A stretch of DNA of 64,000 nt from Bacillus sp. sid0103 (GCF_019219025.1 NZ_JAHUWN010000028.1:1-64000), one strand, 5' to 3'; positions 17,774-27,607 are shown, counted from the stretch's first letter. Made by a program: numbers and translations. The notes: generated by a model from the letters alone, not told the origin.

Positions 17774-19294
17774 CTAAAGTAAGGGCGAGAGCAGCCTTGC
17801 TGTTGATTCAAGTACCTTAAACCCCAGATGTCTTTCTTGAAAGCTTGCTTTATCCAACTGTTTGGAAGATTCAAGGTCATTTAAATATTCTTCAACAAGC
17901 TTTTGTGTACTTTTGGTTCGGAACAAGAATGCATTTACTTCGAAGTTTAAATGGAAACTTCTCATGTCCATATTCGATGTCCCGATCGAGGCTAGTTCAT
18001 GATCAACAATGACAATCTTACTGTGCATAAAGCCCCGCTCGAATTCATAAACCTTAACCCCCGCCTCTAATAGTTCAGGAAAGTATGATCTTGATGCATG
18101 AAAGACAATCCGTTTATCCGGTTTGTTAGGTACTAGAAGCCGTACATCAATACCACTAAGTGCAGCTACTTTTAACGCGGAAAATATATCTTCATCCGGA
18201 ATAAAATAAGGAGAAGCAATCCAAACTGATTTTTCGGCGCTTGCAATCATCGAGAAAAAAATATTTTTGATTACACTCCACTCATTATCAGGCCCTCCAG
18301 CAATAAGCTGCACCCCTCCATGACTTTCATCATCATTCTGTGGGGATAGGTATTCAGCTGTTAAAAAACTGTGGTTTGTCATATAATACCAATCTTGTAA
18401 AAATATAAGCTGCAGCGTCCTTACTGCTTCTCCACGGAGCATTAAATGAGTATCACGCCAAAATCCGATATGCTTATTTCTCCCCAGATATTCATCTCCA
18501 ATATTAAGACCTCCGACAAAACCTATAGTTCCATCAATTATGATCATTTTTCGATGATTGCGGAAATTAAATTTATTATTTAAAAAAGGGAGTTTTACAG
18601 GCCCAAAAGTGACCATTTCAATCCCCTCATTTTTAAGTTCATTAATATAGTTCTTTGAAAGTTGCCAAGATCCCACTGCGTCATATAAAAACCGTACTTT
18701 AACACCTTGACGTGCTTTCTCAATTAGTATGCTTTTAATTTCCTGGCCAATATGATCATGCCGAACAATATAATATTCAAGGTGGATATGATGCCGTGCC
18801 TTTTTTAACTGCTCAATAATATTAGAAAAAGTTTCCTCTCCGTTGGTTAATATTTTTGTGGCTGTATCGAAGGAAATAGGACTATTCCCTAGCTTTTGAG
18901 CCAAGTTAAATAATTTCCCTTGATGTTCTCTCATTAAAGTAAGCTTTTCATCATTCCTTGGGTCTTCCTCCCCTTCTACGGTCAAAAAAGCTTGTTTATC
19001 TAGGAAATATTTTTTTCTAAACATTTTCTCTTTGCGATAATTTCTTCCAAAAAGGAGGTAAAAAATAAAACCAACTAATGGAAAGCTACCTAGGACAACT
19101 AACCAAGTAATAGTTTGAGTTGGATGACGGTTTTCAAGGAATATTACAAAGCCAATGAAAATGACTGACAGCGTAACTAGTACACTCAGGAAACCAAATA
19201 TTCCACTTGCTAATTGATCCTTAAAGAAAAACCATAGTACGGATAAAACCAATAAAAACAAAATAACCCTTACTGTGTTTTTCAGTGTCCTCAC
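17774..19294 (-). CDS. cls: Cardiolipin synthase (phospholipase D type)
   Basis: The enzyme joins two phosphatidylglycerols to make cardiolipin and glycerol at the membrane. The 506-residue protein has two N-terminal membrane helices (residues about 8-60), and two HKD catalytic motifs: HRKMIIID near residue 246 and HSKIVIVD near residue 422, each with the following glycine/asparagine signature (GGLNIGDEY; IGTSNMDMRSF). The GTG start has a weak ribosome site. This gene is not part of the B. subtilis mecA-coiA segment, so it is a local addition. It has its own terminator. Confidence 0.93.
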   Translation of the reverse strand: MRTLKNTVRVILFLLVLSVLWFFFKDQLASGIFGFLSVLVTLSVIFIGFVIFLENRHPTQTITWLVVLGSFPLVGFIFYLLFGRNYRKEKMFRKKYFLDKQAFLTVEGEEDPRNDEKLTLMREHQGKLFNLAQKLGNSPISFDTATKILTNGEETFSNIIEQLKKARHHIHLEYYIVRHDHIGQEIKSILIEKARQGVKVRFLYDAVGSWQLSKNYINELKNEGIEMVTFGPVKLPFLNNKFNFRNHRKMIIIDGTIGFVGGLNIGDEYLGRNKHIGFWRDTHLMLRGEAVRTLQLIFLQDWYYMTNHSFLTAEYLSPQNDDESHGGVQLIAGGPDNEWSVIKNIFFSMIASAEKSVWIASPYFIPDEDIFSALKVAALSGIDVRLLVPNKPDKRIVFHASRSYFPELLEAGVKVYEFERGFMHSKIVIVDHELASIGTSNMDMRSFHLNFEVNAFLFRTKSTQKLVEEYLNDLESSKQLDKASFQERHLGFKVLESTARLLSPLL

Positions 19295-19330
19295 CTGCCA
19301 GATATTTTTTCAAAAATAACTCATACTAAA

Positions 19331-19358
19331 ATACCGATTTCAATTATGAAATCGGTAC
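19331..19358 (-). terminator. Terminator after mecA
   Basis: ACCGATTTCA and GAAATCGGT form a stem, followed by ATTTTAG on the minus strand. Confidence 0.78.
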
Positions 19359-19363
19359 ATTAA

Positions 19364-20035
19364 TCAGCGAAAATGTTTTCGTAATTCAGCAAAAACATTA
19401 GCTGAAATTATTTCTTTACCGTATTCTTGAATACGGTGAATCGTAAGCTGTGTTTCATAACCGTACTCAAGCAAAATACTTAATATATCATCAATTTGGT
19501 CTTCTTCAAATAAGTCTTCAGGAAATTCAGTAAATAGATAATACTTACCCTCAAAATGATAAAGTTTTGTGACTAAATCATCTAAACCTGAACGATTTGA
19601 TAAACTAATGACGTCCTCGAAATCTTTAAAACCAATAAGGAATTCTAATGTTTCTTCTTCAAGTAAAATAACCTCTTCATCAGAATGATTGGGATTAAAA
19701 TGATGATCAAGAATCTCATCAAATTTATCTTCACCTGGATAGTCTTTTATTTTTTCATTAGGAATAGGCAGTTCAAACTTTTGACCATCTTTTGTTAGTT
19801 GTGCTTTGGTTACAAGAATTTCCAATCCTTTATCAAGTGCTTGGACTTGAATCCAGAGAGGACCTTCAATAACAAACTCTTCCTCATCATGAACTTCATC
19901 CATCATTTCCCAAAAGAGTTCTTCACTTCGTTCCCGATTGTACCAAATCTCTTCTCGGTCAAAGCCTCTTTCTTCTATATCACCATAAGAAATGTAAAAT
20001 TTTACTGTATTTTCATTAATGCGTTCAATCTCCAT
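19364..20035 (-). CDS. mecA: Adaptor protein MecA
   Basis: MecA brings ComK, Spo0A and others to ClpC, controlling competence and sporulation. The 223-residue protein has the conserved start MEIERINENTVKFYISYGDIEERGF (quoted here in part: MEIERINENTVKF), an acidic linker near residues 85-120, and a C-terminal domain ending HRIQEYGKEIISANVF. The ribosome site AAGGGAGATG is good. Its position next to spx and coiA matches B. subtilis. Confidence 0.95.
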   Translation of the reverse strand: MEIERINENTVKFYISYGDIEERGFDREEIWYNRERSEELFWEMMDEVHDEEEFVIEGPLWIQVQALDKGLEILVTKAQLTKDGQKFELPIPNEKIKDYPGEDKFDEILDHHFNPNHSDEEVILLEEETLEFLIGFKDFEDVISLSNRSGLDDLVTKLYHFEGKYYLFTEFPEDLFEEDQIDDILSILLEYGYETQLTIHRIQEYGKEIISANVFAELRKHFR

Positions 20036-20349
20036 CTAAACATCTCCCTTCCGTTTTCCAGATTGAAGGGACAAAATACCCCCAAGCAGATACTGCCATA
20101 GCATTTACTTAAATCCAAAAGATTCTTCAAAGGGCGAAAAAGTAAATACTCGTGTACTTTTATTTTATGACAAAAGCACTAATAAGGGAAATAAAAAGGG
20201 CTAAAATCTAAAAAACCGTGATAATGCCTAAACATAATACCAGCGTTACGATATTCCTTTTATTTTATCAAAGTAAGAAGGAAACTACAAATAATTCATT
20301 TTATTTTTTATATACAAAAAAAGACCTCCTATATAGAAGGCCTATTTAT
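20036..20349. other. Non-coding gap between mecA and spx
   Basis: This 314-base stretch is AT-rich. It holds the spx terminator at its right end and should hold the mecA promoter. I see no gene or recognisable regulatory palindrome in the rest. Confidence 0.5.
20318..20345 (-). terminator. Terminator after spx
   Basis: GGCCTTCTATATAGGAGGTC forms a hairpin followed by seven T on the minus strand. Confidence 0.88.
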
Positions 20350-20745
20350 TTAATTAACCATTCGCTGGGCTTCACGCAGCTGGAACGTTCTTACTCTTCT
20401 TGGCAGGAATCGTCTAATTTCATCCTCATTATAGCCAACCTGTAAACGTTTTTCATCAATGATAATCGGCCTGCGTAAAAGTCCTGGATTTTCCTTTATT
20501 AAACCAAATAGATCCTGAAGCGGCATTGCATCAAGGTTTACATCTAATTTTTGAAATGTTTTTGATCTTGTAGAAATAATTTCATCTGTACCATCTTCTG
20601 TCATTCGGAGAATTTCTTTAATTTCTTCCATGGTTAATGGTTCAGAAAAAATATTTCTCTCAGTGTATGGGATTTCATGTTCTTCTAACCATGATTTTGC
20701 TTTTCTGCATGATGTACAACTTGGTGAAGTGTATAGTGTTACCAT
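20350..20745 (-). CDS. spx: Transcriptional regulator Spx
   Basis: Spx binds the alpha C-terminal domain of RNA polymerase and redirects transcription under disulfide stress. The 131-residue ArsC-like protein has the redox switch CTSC at residues 10-13, the [19 protein letters not shown] segment, and the usual length. It is destroyed through SpxH and ClpXP; spxH lies in this same window. GGAG precedes the ATG. B. subtilis has yjbC before spx; here that gene is missing and a long non-coding stretch takes its place. Confidence 0.96.
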   Translation of the reverse strand: MVTLYTSPSCTSCRKAKSWLEEHEIPYTERNIFSEPLTMEEIKEILRMTEDGTDEIISTRSKTFQKLDVNLDAMPLQDLFGLIKENPGLLRRPIIIDEKRLQVGYNEDEIRRFLPRRVRTFQLREAQRMVN

Positions 20746-21316
20746 TCGATCTTCACACTCCTCTTTTATTTGAGACTATTTATAAATCAGGTATATTGAA
20801 TAAAGCGATTTGGTCATAATCAGGATGCACCAATTTCGATAATAATTATAAATTAGTAATTTATATCATTGATTATACACCACTGTTTCTTAAAAAGGTA
20901 TCCTTTTTTCCAAAAAATATTGTTAGACCAAAACATTGAATAATTTCTTTTATACTATATTAGACGAATATTTCCCTTAAAAGTTTCATATTTTTAATAA
21001 TTTTATCTTGAAAATTCACTTTCGTAATTATTCATCTCCAATAATGTTCGTCAACGCTATATGAATAAAGGAGGGTCTTCATAAAAATATTAAATTCTAA
21101 CATTTAGTTACTGAATGATTTATAAAGATAAGTCTAATATTATTCTCAATTAAAAATTCGTAATGAAAACGCATTCATTTTGTTTTGAAAACTTATTGAT
21201 TGTTAGTCACTTTCCTCTTTAAATCGTTGGAAAGTTCTTTTACAATGAAGTGTAAGGGATATTTATATTTGCACTACAAATATTCTAAGCAGCTGATAAT
21301 TGGAGGGGTTATAACC
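20746..21316. other. Long AT-rich gap upstream of spx and the 61-residue gene
   Basis: This 571-base gap has no convincing gene. A GGAGGG at about 21070 is not followed by a usable start. It holds the spx promoter region on the minus strand and a cre-like palindrome at 21164-21177. I see no tRNA, riboswitch or terminator in it. The yjbC gene expected here from B. subtilis is absent. Confidence 0.5.
21164..21177 (+). promoter_or_regulatory. Candidate CcpA (cre) site
   Basis: TGAAAACGCATTCA fits the relaxed cre consensus WTGNAANCGNWNNCW with its flanking bases, and is one base from the stricter TGWAANCGNTNWCA. It lies 140 bases before the gene at 21317. A match this short can occur by chance. 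Confidence 0.4.
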
Positions 21317-21502
21317 ATGGGAGCATACATAATGGATTTAACTATTGTTGCTTTATTAATTGTAGGAATTACTGCCTTAATGGGTGTTATTACAAACAGT
21401 TTCGGTGAAAAGGTGTTCGGTGGTAAAAATCGAAGTGAATTTGTAGATGAAAGTGCCAAATACCAGACTGGATGGAAAACAGTTGGCGGTAATCGTAAAT
21501 AA
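21317..21502 (+). CDS. Small membrane protein, 61 residues, unknown
   Basis: The ATG follows a strong GGAGGGG site. The product has one membrane helix (about residues 7-27: LTIVALLIVGITALMGVITN) and a polar tail with FGGKNRSEFVDESAKYQTGWKTVGGNRK (first part FGGKNRSEF). I do not recognise the family. It lies alone between spx and the opp operon and shares a terminator with oppF. The good ribosome site, single-span topology and clean stop support it as a real gene. The cre-like palindrome upstream may link it to carbon control, which is inference. Confidence 0.65.
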   Translation: MGAYIMDLTIVALLIVGITALMGVITNSFGEKVFGGKNRSEFVDESAKYQTGWKTVGGNRK

Positions 21503-21536
21503 GAAAAAAACGGTATTTTCATGGTGTTGTTTTATA

Positions 21537-21571
21537 AAAAAACGATCTCTAAGCGAGATCGTTTTTTTTAA
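21537..21571. terminator. Bidirectional terminator between the small gene and oppF
   Basis: AAAACGATCTC and GAGATCGTTTT form a stem with A- and T-runs on either side, so it can stop both converging transcripts. Confidence 0.9.
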
Positions 21572-21573
21572 TG

Positions 21574-22512
21574 CTATTTAGATTGTGATTGGAATTGTTT
21601 GAATTCTTTCTCTGAACAAAGCACAAAGTGTCCAGGAGTTACTTCTCTAAACTCCACTGGTTCATTAGGCTCGTAGTTATGACTTGCTGGGTCATAGGAT
21701 TTCCGTTTTCGCGTCCGTTCACTAATCGGATCTGGAGCAGGAATCGCTGATAAAAGTGATTGTGTGTACGGATGAAGTGGATTTTTATAAAGTTCATCCG
21801 CTGGTGCAAGTTCAACCATTTTACCAAAGTACATAACACCAATACGATCACTAATGTATTTTACCATTGAAAGGTCATGAGCTATAAAAAGATAGGTTAA
21901 GTTTTTATCTTTTTGTAGTTTTCTCATTAAGTTTACAACCTGAGCTTGGATAGAAACATCCAATGCAGATATCGGTTCATCGGCAATGATAAATTCTGGT
22001 TGAACAGCAAGAGCACGTGCTATTCCGATCCGTTGACGCTGACCACCACTAAATTCATGTGGATAGCGGTTTGCATGCTCTCTGTTCAAACCAACGGTTT
22101 CTAAGAGCTGGTACACTTGCTCCATCCGATCTTGCCTAGAATTTGCTAAACCATGAATATCAATTCCCTCGGCAATAACATCCGCTATTTTTAATCTAGG
22201 ATTTAAAGATGCATAAGGGTCTTGGAAGATCATTTGCATTTTTCGGTTAAAATCTTTTAATTGTTTCTTTGATTTCTTACCATGAACGTTTACTCCATCG
22301 TACAAAACTTCTCCACCAGTGGCATCATACAAACGGATAATCGTACGTCCTGTTGTGGATTTACCACAGCCAGACTCACCAACGAGTCCCATTACTTCAC
22401 CCTTATAGATATCAAATGAAACATTATCAACAGCTTTTACTTCGTTTGCTTTACCCTCATTAAAATATTGCTTTAGGTTTTTAATCTCAAGTAATTTCTC
22501 TCTTTGAGCCAT
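21574..22512 (-). CDS. oppF: Oligopeptide ABC transporter ATP-binding protein OppF
   Basis: OppF is one of two ATPases that power peptide import. The 312-residue protein has Walker A (GESGCGKST, near residue 45), the signature FSGGQRQRIGIARAL, Walker B (IIADEPISALD), the H-loop in FIAHDLSMV, and the oligopeptide transporter C-terminal extension. It is the last gene of the oppABCDF operon and directly abuts oppD. Orthologs with B. subtilis OppF are assigned by order. Confidence 0.94.
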   Translation of the reverse strand: MAQREKLLEIKNLKQYFNEGKANEVKAVDNVSFDIYKGEVMGLVGESGCGKSTTGRTIIRLYDATGGEVLYDGVNVHGKKSKKQLKDFNRKMQMIFQDPYASLNPRLKIADVIAEGIDIHGLANSRQDRMEQVYQLLETVGLNREHANRYPHEFSGGQRQRIGIARALAVQPEFIIADEPISALDVSIQAQVVNLMRKLQKDKNLTYLFIAHDLSMVKYISDRIGVMYFGKMVELAPADELYKNPLHPYTQSLLSAIPAPDPISERTRKRKSYDPASHNYEPNEPVEFREVTPGHFVLCSEKEFKQFQSQSK

Positions 22513-23607
22513 TTATTTCCCCCCCTTTTTTCCAGGGAATTGATCTTGACCAGCATTTCCGACTTTGACTAAATCGGCATTTCCAGAAAATTGATTTTGT
22601 CGTCTTAGAACTGCAGCTGGTGGTTCAACTTTTGGTGCATCCGGATGCAGCAGCCAAGTTGCCGCATAATGTGTATCAGACACTTTGAAGAAAGGTGGTT
22701 CTTGCTCTAAATCAATCTTCATAACAAATGGGTTACGTGGCGCGAACGCGTCCCCTTTTGGTGGATCTAATAAATCTGGTGGTGTTCCTGGAATAGAGAA
22801 TAGTTCATCATCTTGGGTATCCATATCAGGCATTGAACTGATTAATCCCCATGTATATGGATGCTTTGGATTATAGAAAATCTCATCAGCAGTCCCAATT
22901 TCAACTATTTTTCCTCCGTACATAACAGCAACACGGTCGGCTACATTAGCAACTACACCAAGATCATGCGTAATAAAGATAATTGATGTATCAATTTTCT
23001 TTTGCAAATCTTTCATTAATTCAAGAATTTGTGCTTGAATGGTTACGTCAAGCGCAGTTGTCGGTTCATCAGCAATTAGAACTTTCGGGTTACATGCCAA
23101 AGCAATAGCGATAACAACCCTTTGCCTCATACCACCGGAGAACTGATGAGGATATTGATCCACACGTAACTCTGCCTTAGGAATACCAACTAGCTTTAAT
23201 AATTCAATTGCTCTTTCCTTTGCAGCGTGTCTGCTCATGTTTTGGTGTTTTATAAGCGGTTCCATAATCTGGTTGCCAATTTTCATTGTTGGATTTAAAG
23301 AAGTCATCGGATCCTGGAAAATCATAGATATATCTTTTCCACGGATTTTTTGCATTTCTTTATCTTTTAATTTTGTTAGATCTTTGCCTTCAAATAGAAT
23401 CTGGCCACTTTTAATTTCTGAATTGTGTTCAGGAAGTAAACGCATGATTGATTTGGTAGTTACAGATTTACCGGAACCAGATTCACCCACAATGGCTAGG
23501 GTTTCACCATTATATAAATCAAAACTTACGCCACGAATAGCTTTAACTTCACCCGAAAACGTATGAAACGAAATATTTAAATCTTTTACTTCTAAAATTT
23601 TCTCCAT
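22513..23607 (-). CDS. oppD: Oligopeptide ABC transporter ATP-binding protein OppD
   Basis: The second ATPase of the importer. The 364-residue protein has Walker A (GESGSGKSVTTKS), FSGGMRQRVVIAIAL, Walker B (LIADEPTTALD), H-loop FITHDLGVV, and a C-terminal PGTPPDLLDPPKGDAFAPR region. The C-terminal tail is about 40 residues longer than usual and rich in glycine and proline (GNADLVKVGNAG), a mild oddity. The ATG follows AGGTGG. It abuts oppF, suggesting translational coupling. Confidence 0.94.
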   Translation of the reverse strand: MEKILEVKDLNISFHTFSGEVKAIRGVSFDLYNGETLAIVGESGSGKSVTTKSIMRLLPEHNSEIKSGQILFEGKDLTKLKDKEMQKIRGKDISMIFQDPMTSLNPTMKIGNQIMEPLIKHQNMSRHAAKERAIELLKLVGIPKAELRVDQYPHQFSGGMRQRVVIAIALACNPKVLIADEPTTALDVTIQAQILELMKDLQKKIDTSIIFITHDLGVVANVADRVAVMYGGKIVEIGTADEIFYNPKHPYTWGLISSMPDMDTQDDELFSIPGTPPDLLDPPKGDAFAPRNPFVMKIDLEQEPPFFKVSDTHYAATWLLHPDAPKVEPPAAVLRRQNQFSGNADLVKVGNAGQDQFPGKKGGK

Positions 23608-23624
23608 TTACATCCACCTGCCTT

Positions 23625-24653
23625 CTAATCACGCATTTTGGGATCCAACGCATCACGTAATCCGTCTGCAACAAGGTTAAAGCATACCATGATTAATGCA
23701 ATCATAATCGAAGGAATAATCATTTGATACGGAAAAGCAATCATTGATTTAAATCCTGCATTTACTAATGTTCCTAAAGATGCATGAGGTTCCTGTAATC
23801 CTAACCCGATAAAACTTAGAAATGCTTCAAAGAAAATTGCATTCGGGATGGAAAACATCGTATTAATAATAATTACACCAAACATATTTGGAATCATGTG
23901 TTTAAAAATAATAGAAGAATTTGATGCACCTAAGGTTTTAGCTGCCAAAACAAATTCTTGACCTTTAAATTTCAATACTTGCGCACGTACCACACGGGCC
24001 ATACTTGTCCATCCGGTAATGGTTAAGGCAATAATAATTGGGATAATACCTGGTTTTAACACGAGAATCATTAAAACAACAACAATCAGGTTCGGTATAC
24101 CAACTATTACCTCAATGACCCTCTGCATTACACTATCTATACGTCCACCTAGATAACCTGAGATGGCTCCATATGCAACCCCAATAGCCATGTCAATTAA
24201 CGCAGCCATAAAAGCGATAAATAACGATACTTGTGTACCTTTCCAAACACGTGCAAATTGGTCTCGGCCTAAACCATCTGTACCAAACCAATAATAGGCA
24301 TCCACCTTACGAACTTCATAAGCGTTATATTCGGTACCATCTCTTCTTGACAAGGTACCATCAAACGGAAGCCAGTGAACATCTTCTAAACCTTGTATTC
24401 GAGGTGGCAAATTATTATGTTTAGTGTTTTGTGTATCGTAGGAATATGGCGTAATCATTGGTCCAACAAATGCCATGATAATCATAATAACCAAGATTAT
24501 CATACTGATTACAGCACCTTTATTTTTCCGGACTCTTAGCCATGAATCCTGCCAGAAATTTAAACTTGGTTTAGAAATTTTTTCACTTTTTGATGGATCA
24601 ATATGGACAGGAGCAAACATATCCTTTGAAATAGTTATATCTTTGTTGCTCAT
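23625..24653 (-). CDS. oppC: Oligopeptide ABC transporter permease OppC
   Basis: OppC is an inner-membrane permease. The 342-residue protein has a soluble N-terminus (about 35 residues), a first helix (AVISMIILVIMIIMAFVG), a large outside loop (residues about 65-125, with HWLPFDGTLSRRDG), and five more helices with the permease signature EFVLAAKTLGASNSSI. That loop is longer than in many OppC proteins. It overlaps oppB by four bases (ATGA), so translation is coupled. Confidence 0.93.
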   Translation of the reverse strand: MSNKDITISKDMFAPVHIDPSKSEKISKPSLNFWQDSWLRVRKNKGAVISMIILVIMIIMAFVGPMITPYSYDTQNTKHNNLPPRIQGLEDVHWLPFDGTLSRRDGTEYNAYEVRKVDAYYWFGTDGLGRDQFARVWKGTQVSLFIAFMAALIDMAIGVAYGAISGYLGGRIDSVMQRVIEVIVGIPNLIVVVLMILVLKPGIIPIIIALTITGWTSMARVVRAQVLKFKGQEFVLAAKTLGASNSSIIFKHMIPNMFGVIIINTMFSIPNAIFFEAFLSFIGLGLQEPHASLGTLVNAGFKSMIAFPYQMIIPSIMIALIMVCFNLVADGLRDALDPKMRD

Positions 24654-25582
24654 TTAGTTTTCCCCCCCGATACACGAATACGTGGGTCGATGATTCCATA
24701 AAGAATATCAACAATCAAGATAACTACGATAAATAATACAGCAAATAATATATTAGTTCCCATAATAACGGGATAATCATTCATATTAATCGATTTAACG
24801 AACTGCTCACCGATTCCTGGGATTCCAAAAATTTGCTCAATAACAAGTGACCCTGTCATTAAGCTAACCGCCAATGGCCCTAAAACAGTTACAACAGGAA
24901 TTAAGGCATTTCTCAAGGCATGCTTAAAGCTAATCTGCCAGCGGCTCGCACCTTTAGCTCTCGCCAAAGTAATATAATCAGACCCTAAAACCTCAACCAT
25001 TTCAGTACGCATAAAACGCGCTGCAATTGAGATTGGAAACATCGCAAGTGCAATAGTAGGAAGGATCGTATACTCAGGTCCTTTCCATAACATTACTGGT
25101 AGCCAACCTAATTTCACCGAAATATAATATTGCATTAATCCAGCAAAAATAAATGATGGGATAGATTTACCAACTACTGCGATAAAAGTAGAACCGTAAT
25201 CTATCCAAGTGTTTTGCTTTAGAGCAGCAACTACACCTAATAAGATACCTAAAATTGAACCTACAAGCATAGCTTGAAAACCTAATTGTGCAGAAGGTCC
25301 AAGACGATTAGCAATAAGTTCTGTCACAGGGGTATTATCAAATTGGAAGGAAACTCCTAAATCCCCTTTTGCCAAGCTCACCATATAGTTAAAATATTGA
25401 ACAGGCAGTGGGTCATTCAAGCCATATTTATCCAGCAAAATATTTCGCTGAACTTCAGAAAGCTTTTCGAAGTTATTAAAAGGACTACCTGGAATTAGCT
25501 TCATGAGGAAAAAGGTAAGCGATGTTACGATAAAAAGTGTAATAATCATATAGCCAACACGTTTTAGTATATATTTGACCAT
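24650..25582 (-). CDS. oppB: Oligopeptide ABC transporter permease OppB
   Basis: The partner permease of OppC. The 310-residue protein has six membrane helices, an outside loop with the PGSPFNNFEKLSE segment, and the coupling motif DYITLARAKGASRWQI. It overlaps oppC by four bases. An attenuating hairpin lies between oppA and oppB, which would make the binding protein more abundant than the permeases. Confidence 0.94.
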   Translation of the reverse strand: MVKYILKRVGYMIITLFIVTSLTFFLMKLIPGSPFNNFEKLSEVQRNILLDKYGLNDPLPVQYFNYMVSLAKGDLGVSFQFDNTPVTELIANRLGPSAQLGFQAMLVGSILGILLGVVAALKQNTWIDYGSTFIAVVGKSIPSFIFAGLMQYYISVKLGWLPVMLWKGPEYTILPTIALAMFPISIAARFMRTEMVEVLGSDYITLARAKGASRWQISFKHALRNALIPVVTVLGPLAVSLMTGSLVIEQIFGIPGIGEQFVKSINMNDYPVIMGTNILFAVLFIVVILIVDILYGIIDPRIRVSGGKTK

Positions 25583-25640
25583 GCCTACACCTCCTAATTA
25601 ATTGAATTTTCGACATCTTACGACAATTCTCATACAGGTA

Positions 25641-25678
25641 AAAAGAGAGTATATTGGTAAATATACTCTCTTCTTATT
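25641..25678 (-). terminator. Partial terminator between oppA and oppB
   Basis: GAGAGTATATT pairs with ATATACTCTC on the minus strand, followed by TTTTT. It lies inside the operon, so it probably lets only part of the transcripts continue into oppB. Confidence 0.75.
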
Positions 25679-25694
25679 TGATTAGTTATAGTTA

Positions 25695-27386
25695 CTATTT
25701 TGTGATTTTAATCCACTGGTAACTATAGTCAGGACCAAATGCATGGTGAGCAAAACCTTGAACTTTAGGATTGATTAGTAAGTTAACTGAACGTTGGTAA
25801 AGTGGTGCGATTGCCGCATCATCTTCTAACAAGATTTTTTCTGCATCTTGTAGAGCTTTCCAACGATCTTGTGGCTTAGCTACAAGTTCTTCACTAGCTG
25901 ATTTGATTAACTTATCAAATTCAGGATTGCCATAGCTCATGTGGTTTTGTCCGCCGCCAGTAACCCATAGATCCATGTATGTCATTGGGTCAGCGTAGTC
26001 AGGTCCCCAACCACCCATTAATAAATCATAATCTTCAGCATCTTCACGAGCGATACGAATTTTGAAAGGAACTGCTTCGATTGTAATTTTTAATCCAGGT
26101 AAGTTTTTCTCTAACTGATCTTTAATGAATGCGTCAGTTACTTTTGAAGTTTCAGTATCTTGACCTACATAAGTAAATTTAACTTCTTTAAGGCCAGTTT
26201 CTTTAAGACCTTGTTCCCAAAGCTTTTTAGCTTCTTCTTTGTTAGAGCTTAAGTAAGTTCCTGCAGTATCACGGAAATCCTTACCATCTAAGAATGAGAA
26301 ACCTTTTGGTACAAGGAAATCAGCAGCGATTGATCCGTTTGCTAATACATCATCTACTAGCGCTTTTTTGTCTACAGATAGAGCAATTGCTTTACGGATA
26401 TTAACATTCTTTAAAGCTGGGTTCTTTTCGTTCATTTTTAACCACCAGATAGATGGCTCTTGATAGCGAAGTAAATCTTTTTGTCCTTCAAATTGAGAAA
26501 GGATTGCAGCTTGTGCAAGCTTCGGTGTGATATCAGCTTCACCAGCAGTATATGCGTTTGCAGATGCTTGTGGATCTTTAGAAACGTTAAAGTTAATTTT
26601 CTCTAAAGTAACGTCCTTTGCATTTACATAATCAGCATTCTTTTCTAATACCCACTCAGTACCAGTAGGACCATCCCACTTAGTCATTTTAAATGGACCA
26701 TTGTATAGTAGGTGTGTAGCATCTTTCGCATAGTTAGCGCCTTCCGCTTCAACAAACTTTTTGTTTTGTGGGAAGAACAATGGGAAAGTTAAGTAAGATT
26801 CGATGTATGGAAGCGGTCTTACTAATGTGATTTCCACAGTATAATCATCTAGAGCCTTAATACCTAAATCTTCAAGTTTTGCTTTACCAGCAACAATTTC
26901 AGATGCATTTTTGATTTTGCCTTCCATGAAGTATGCACCGTATGGAGCAGCAACTTTCGGATCAATTGCACGTTGCCATGCATACACAAAGTCATGTGCA
27001 GTTACAGGGTCACCATTAGACCATTTTGTATCTTGTTTTAATTTAATTGTAATAACAGATTTATCATCATTATAAGTTGGTGCTGCTTCAGCAACTCCAG
27101 GAATAACTTTTTGGTCTGGATCTAAACGATATAAACCTTCGTTTGTAGCATTTAACATTGTGAAGCTCAATACGTCTTGAGACATTACGCTGTCCATAGA
27201 AGGAATTTCTGCAGACTCAAGAACATTCAGAACTTGCTCATCTGCTAATGCAGTTTCTTTAGTTCCAGTGTTATTTTTGCCTTCATTTTCCTTGCCTTCA
27301 TTCTTGTTTCCGCCTGAACATGCTGCTAGGAACATGCTAAGAACTAGTGATAGTACTAAAAGTAGTGAAAGTTTTGATTTCTTCAC
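25695..27386 (-). CDS. oppA: Oligopeptide-binding lipoprotein OppA
   Basis: OppA catches extracellular peptides and hands them to OppBC. The 563-residue protein has a lipoprotein signal peptide with lipobox LAAC (cysteine near 23), a polar lysine/asparagine linker, then an SBP family 5 domain with the usual KWSNGDPVTAHDFVYAWQR segment near residues 120-140. In B. subtilis OppA imports Phr peptides that affect competence and sporulation. It heads the opp operon and has its own promoter and an attenuating hairpin after it. Confidence 0.94.
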   Translation of the reverse strand: MKKSKLSLLLVLSLVLSMFLAACSGGNKNEGKENEGKNNTGTKETALADEQVLNVLESAEIPSMDSVMSQDVLSFTMLNATNEGLYRLDPDQKVIPGVAEAAPTYNDDKSVITIKLKQDTKWSNGDPVTAHDFVYAWQRAIDPKVAAPYGAYFMEGKIKNASEIVAGKAKLEDLGIKALDDYTVEITLVRPLPYIESYLTFPLFFPQNKKFVEAEGANYAKDATHLLYNGPFKMTKWDGPTGTEWVLEKNADYVNAKDVTLEKINFNVSKDPQASANAYTAGEADITPKLAQAAILSQFEGQKDLLRYQEPSIWWLKMNEKNPALKNVNIRKAIALSVDKKALVDDVLANGSIAADFLVPKGFSFLDGKDFRDTAGTYLSSNKEEAKKLWEQGLKETGLKEVKFTYVGQDTETSKVTDAFIKDQLEKNLPGLKITIEAVPFKIRIAREDAEDYDLLMGGWGPDYADPMTYMDLWVTGGGQNHMSYGNPEFDKLIKSASEELVAKPQDRWKALQDAEKILLEDDAAIAPLYQRSVNLLINPKVQGFAHHAFGPDYSYQWIKITK

Positions 27387-27433
27387 TAGTAGACCTCCCT
27401 TTTCTATTATTCTGAAAAATTACTACATTCTCT

Positions 27434-27461
27434 ATTATACATATTTTCAACTAATTGTACA
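27434..27461 (-). promoter_or_regulatory. Probable sigma-A promoter of oppA
   Basis: On the minus strand TGTACA (27461-27456) and TATAAT (27439-27434) are 16 bases apart. The -10 is a perfect match and the -35 is weak. Confidence 0.5.
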
Positions 27462-27607
27462 TTATTTTTTTGAATTTTATTTACAGATTCGCAACAATCT
27501 TTACGTTACCATTACATTTTACTGTGATATAATTTAGACTTTTCCCGAATTTTTGTATAGTATAATTAGGTGAATCCCTAATAAATCAATCTTTTGGAGG
27601 TTATTTA

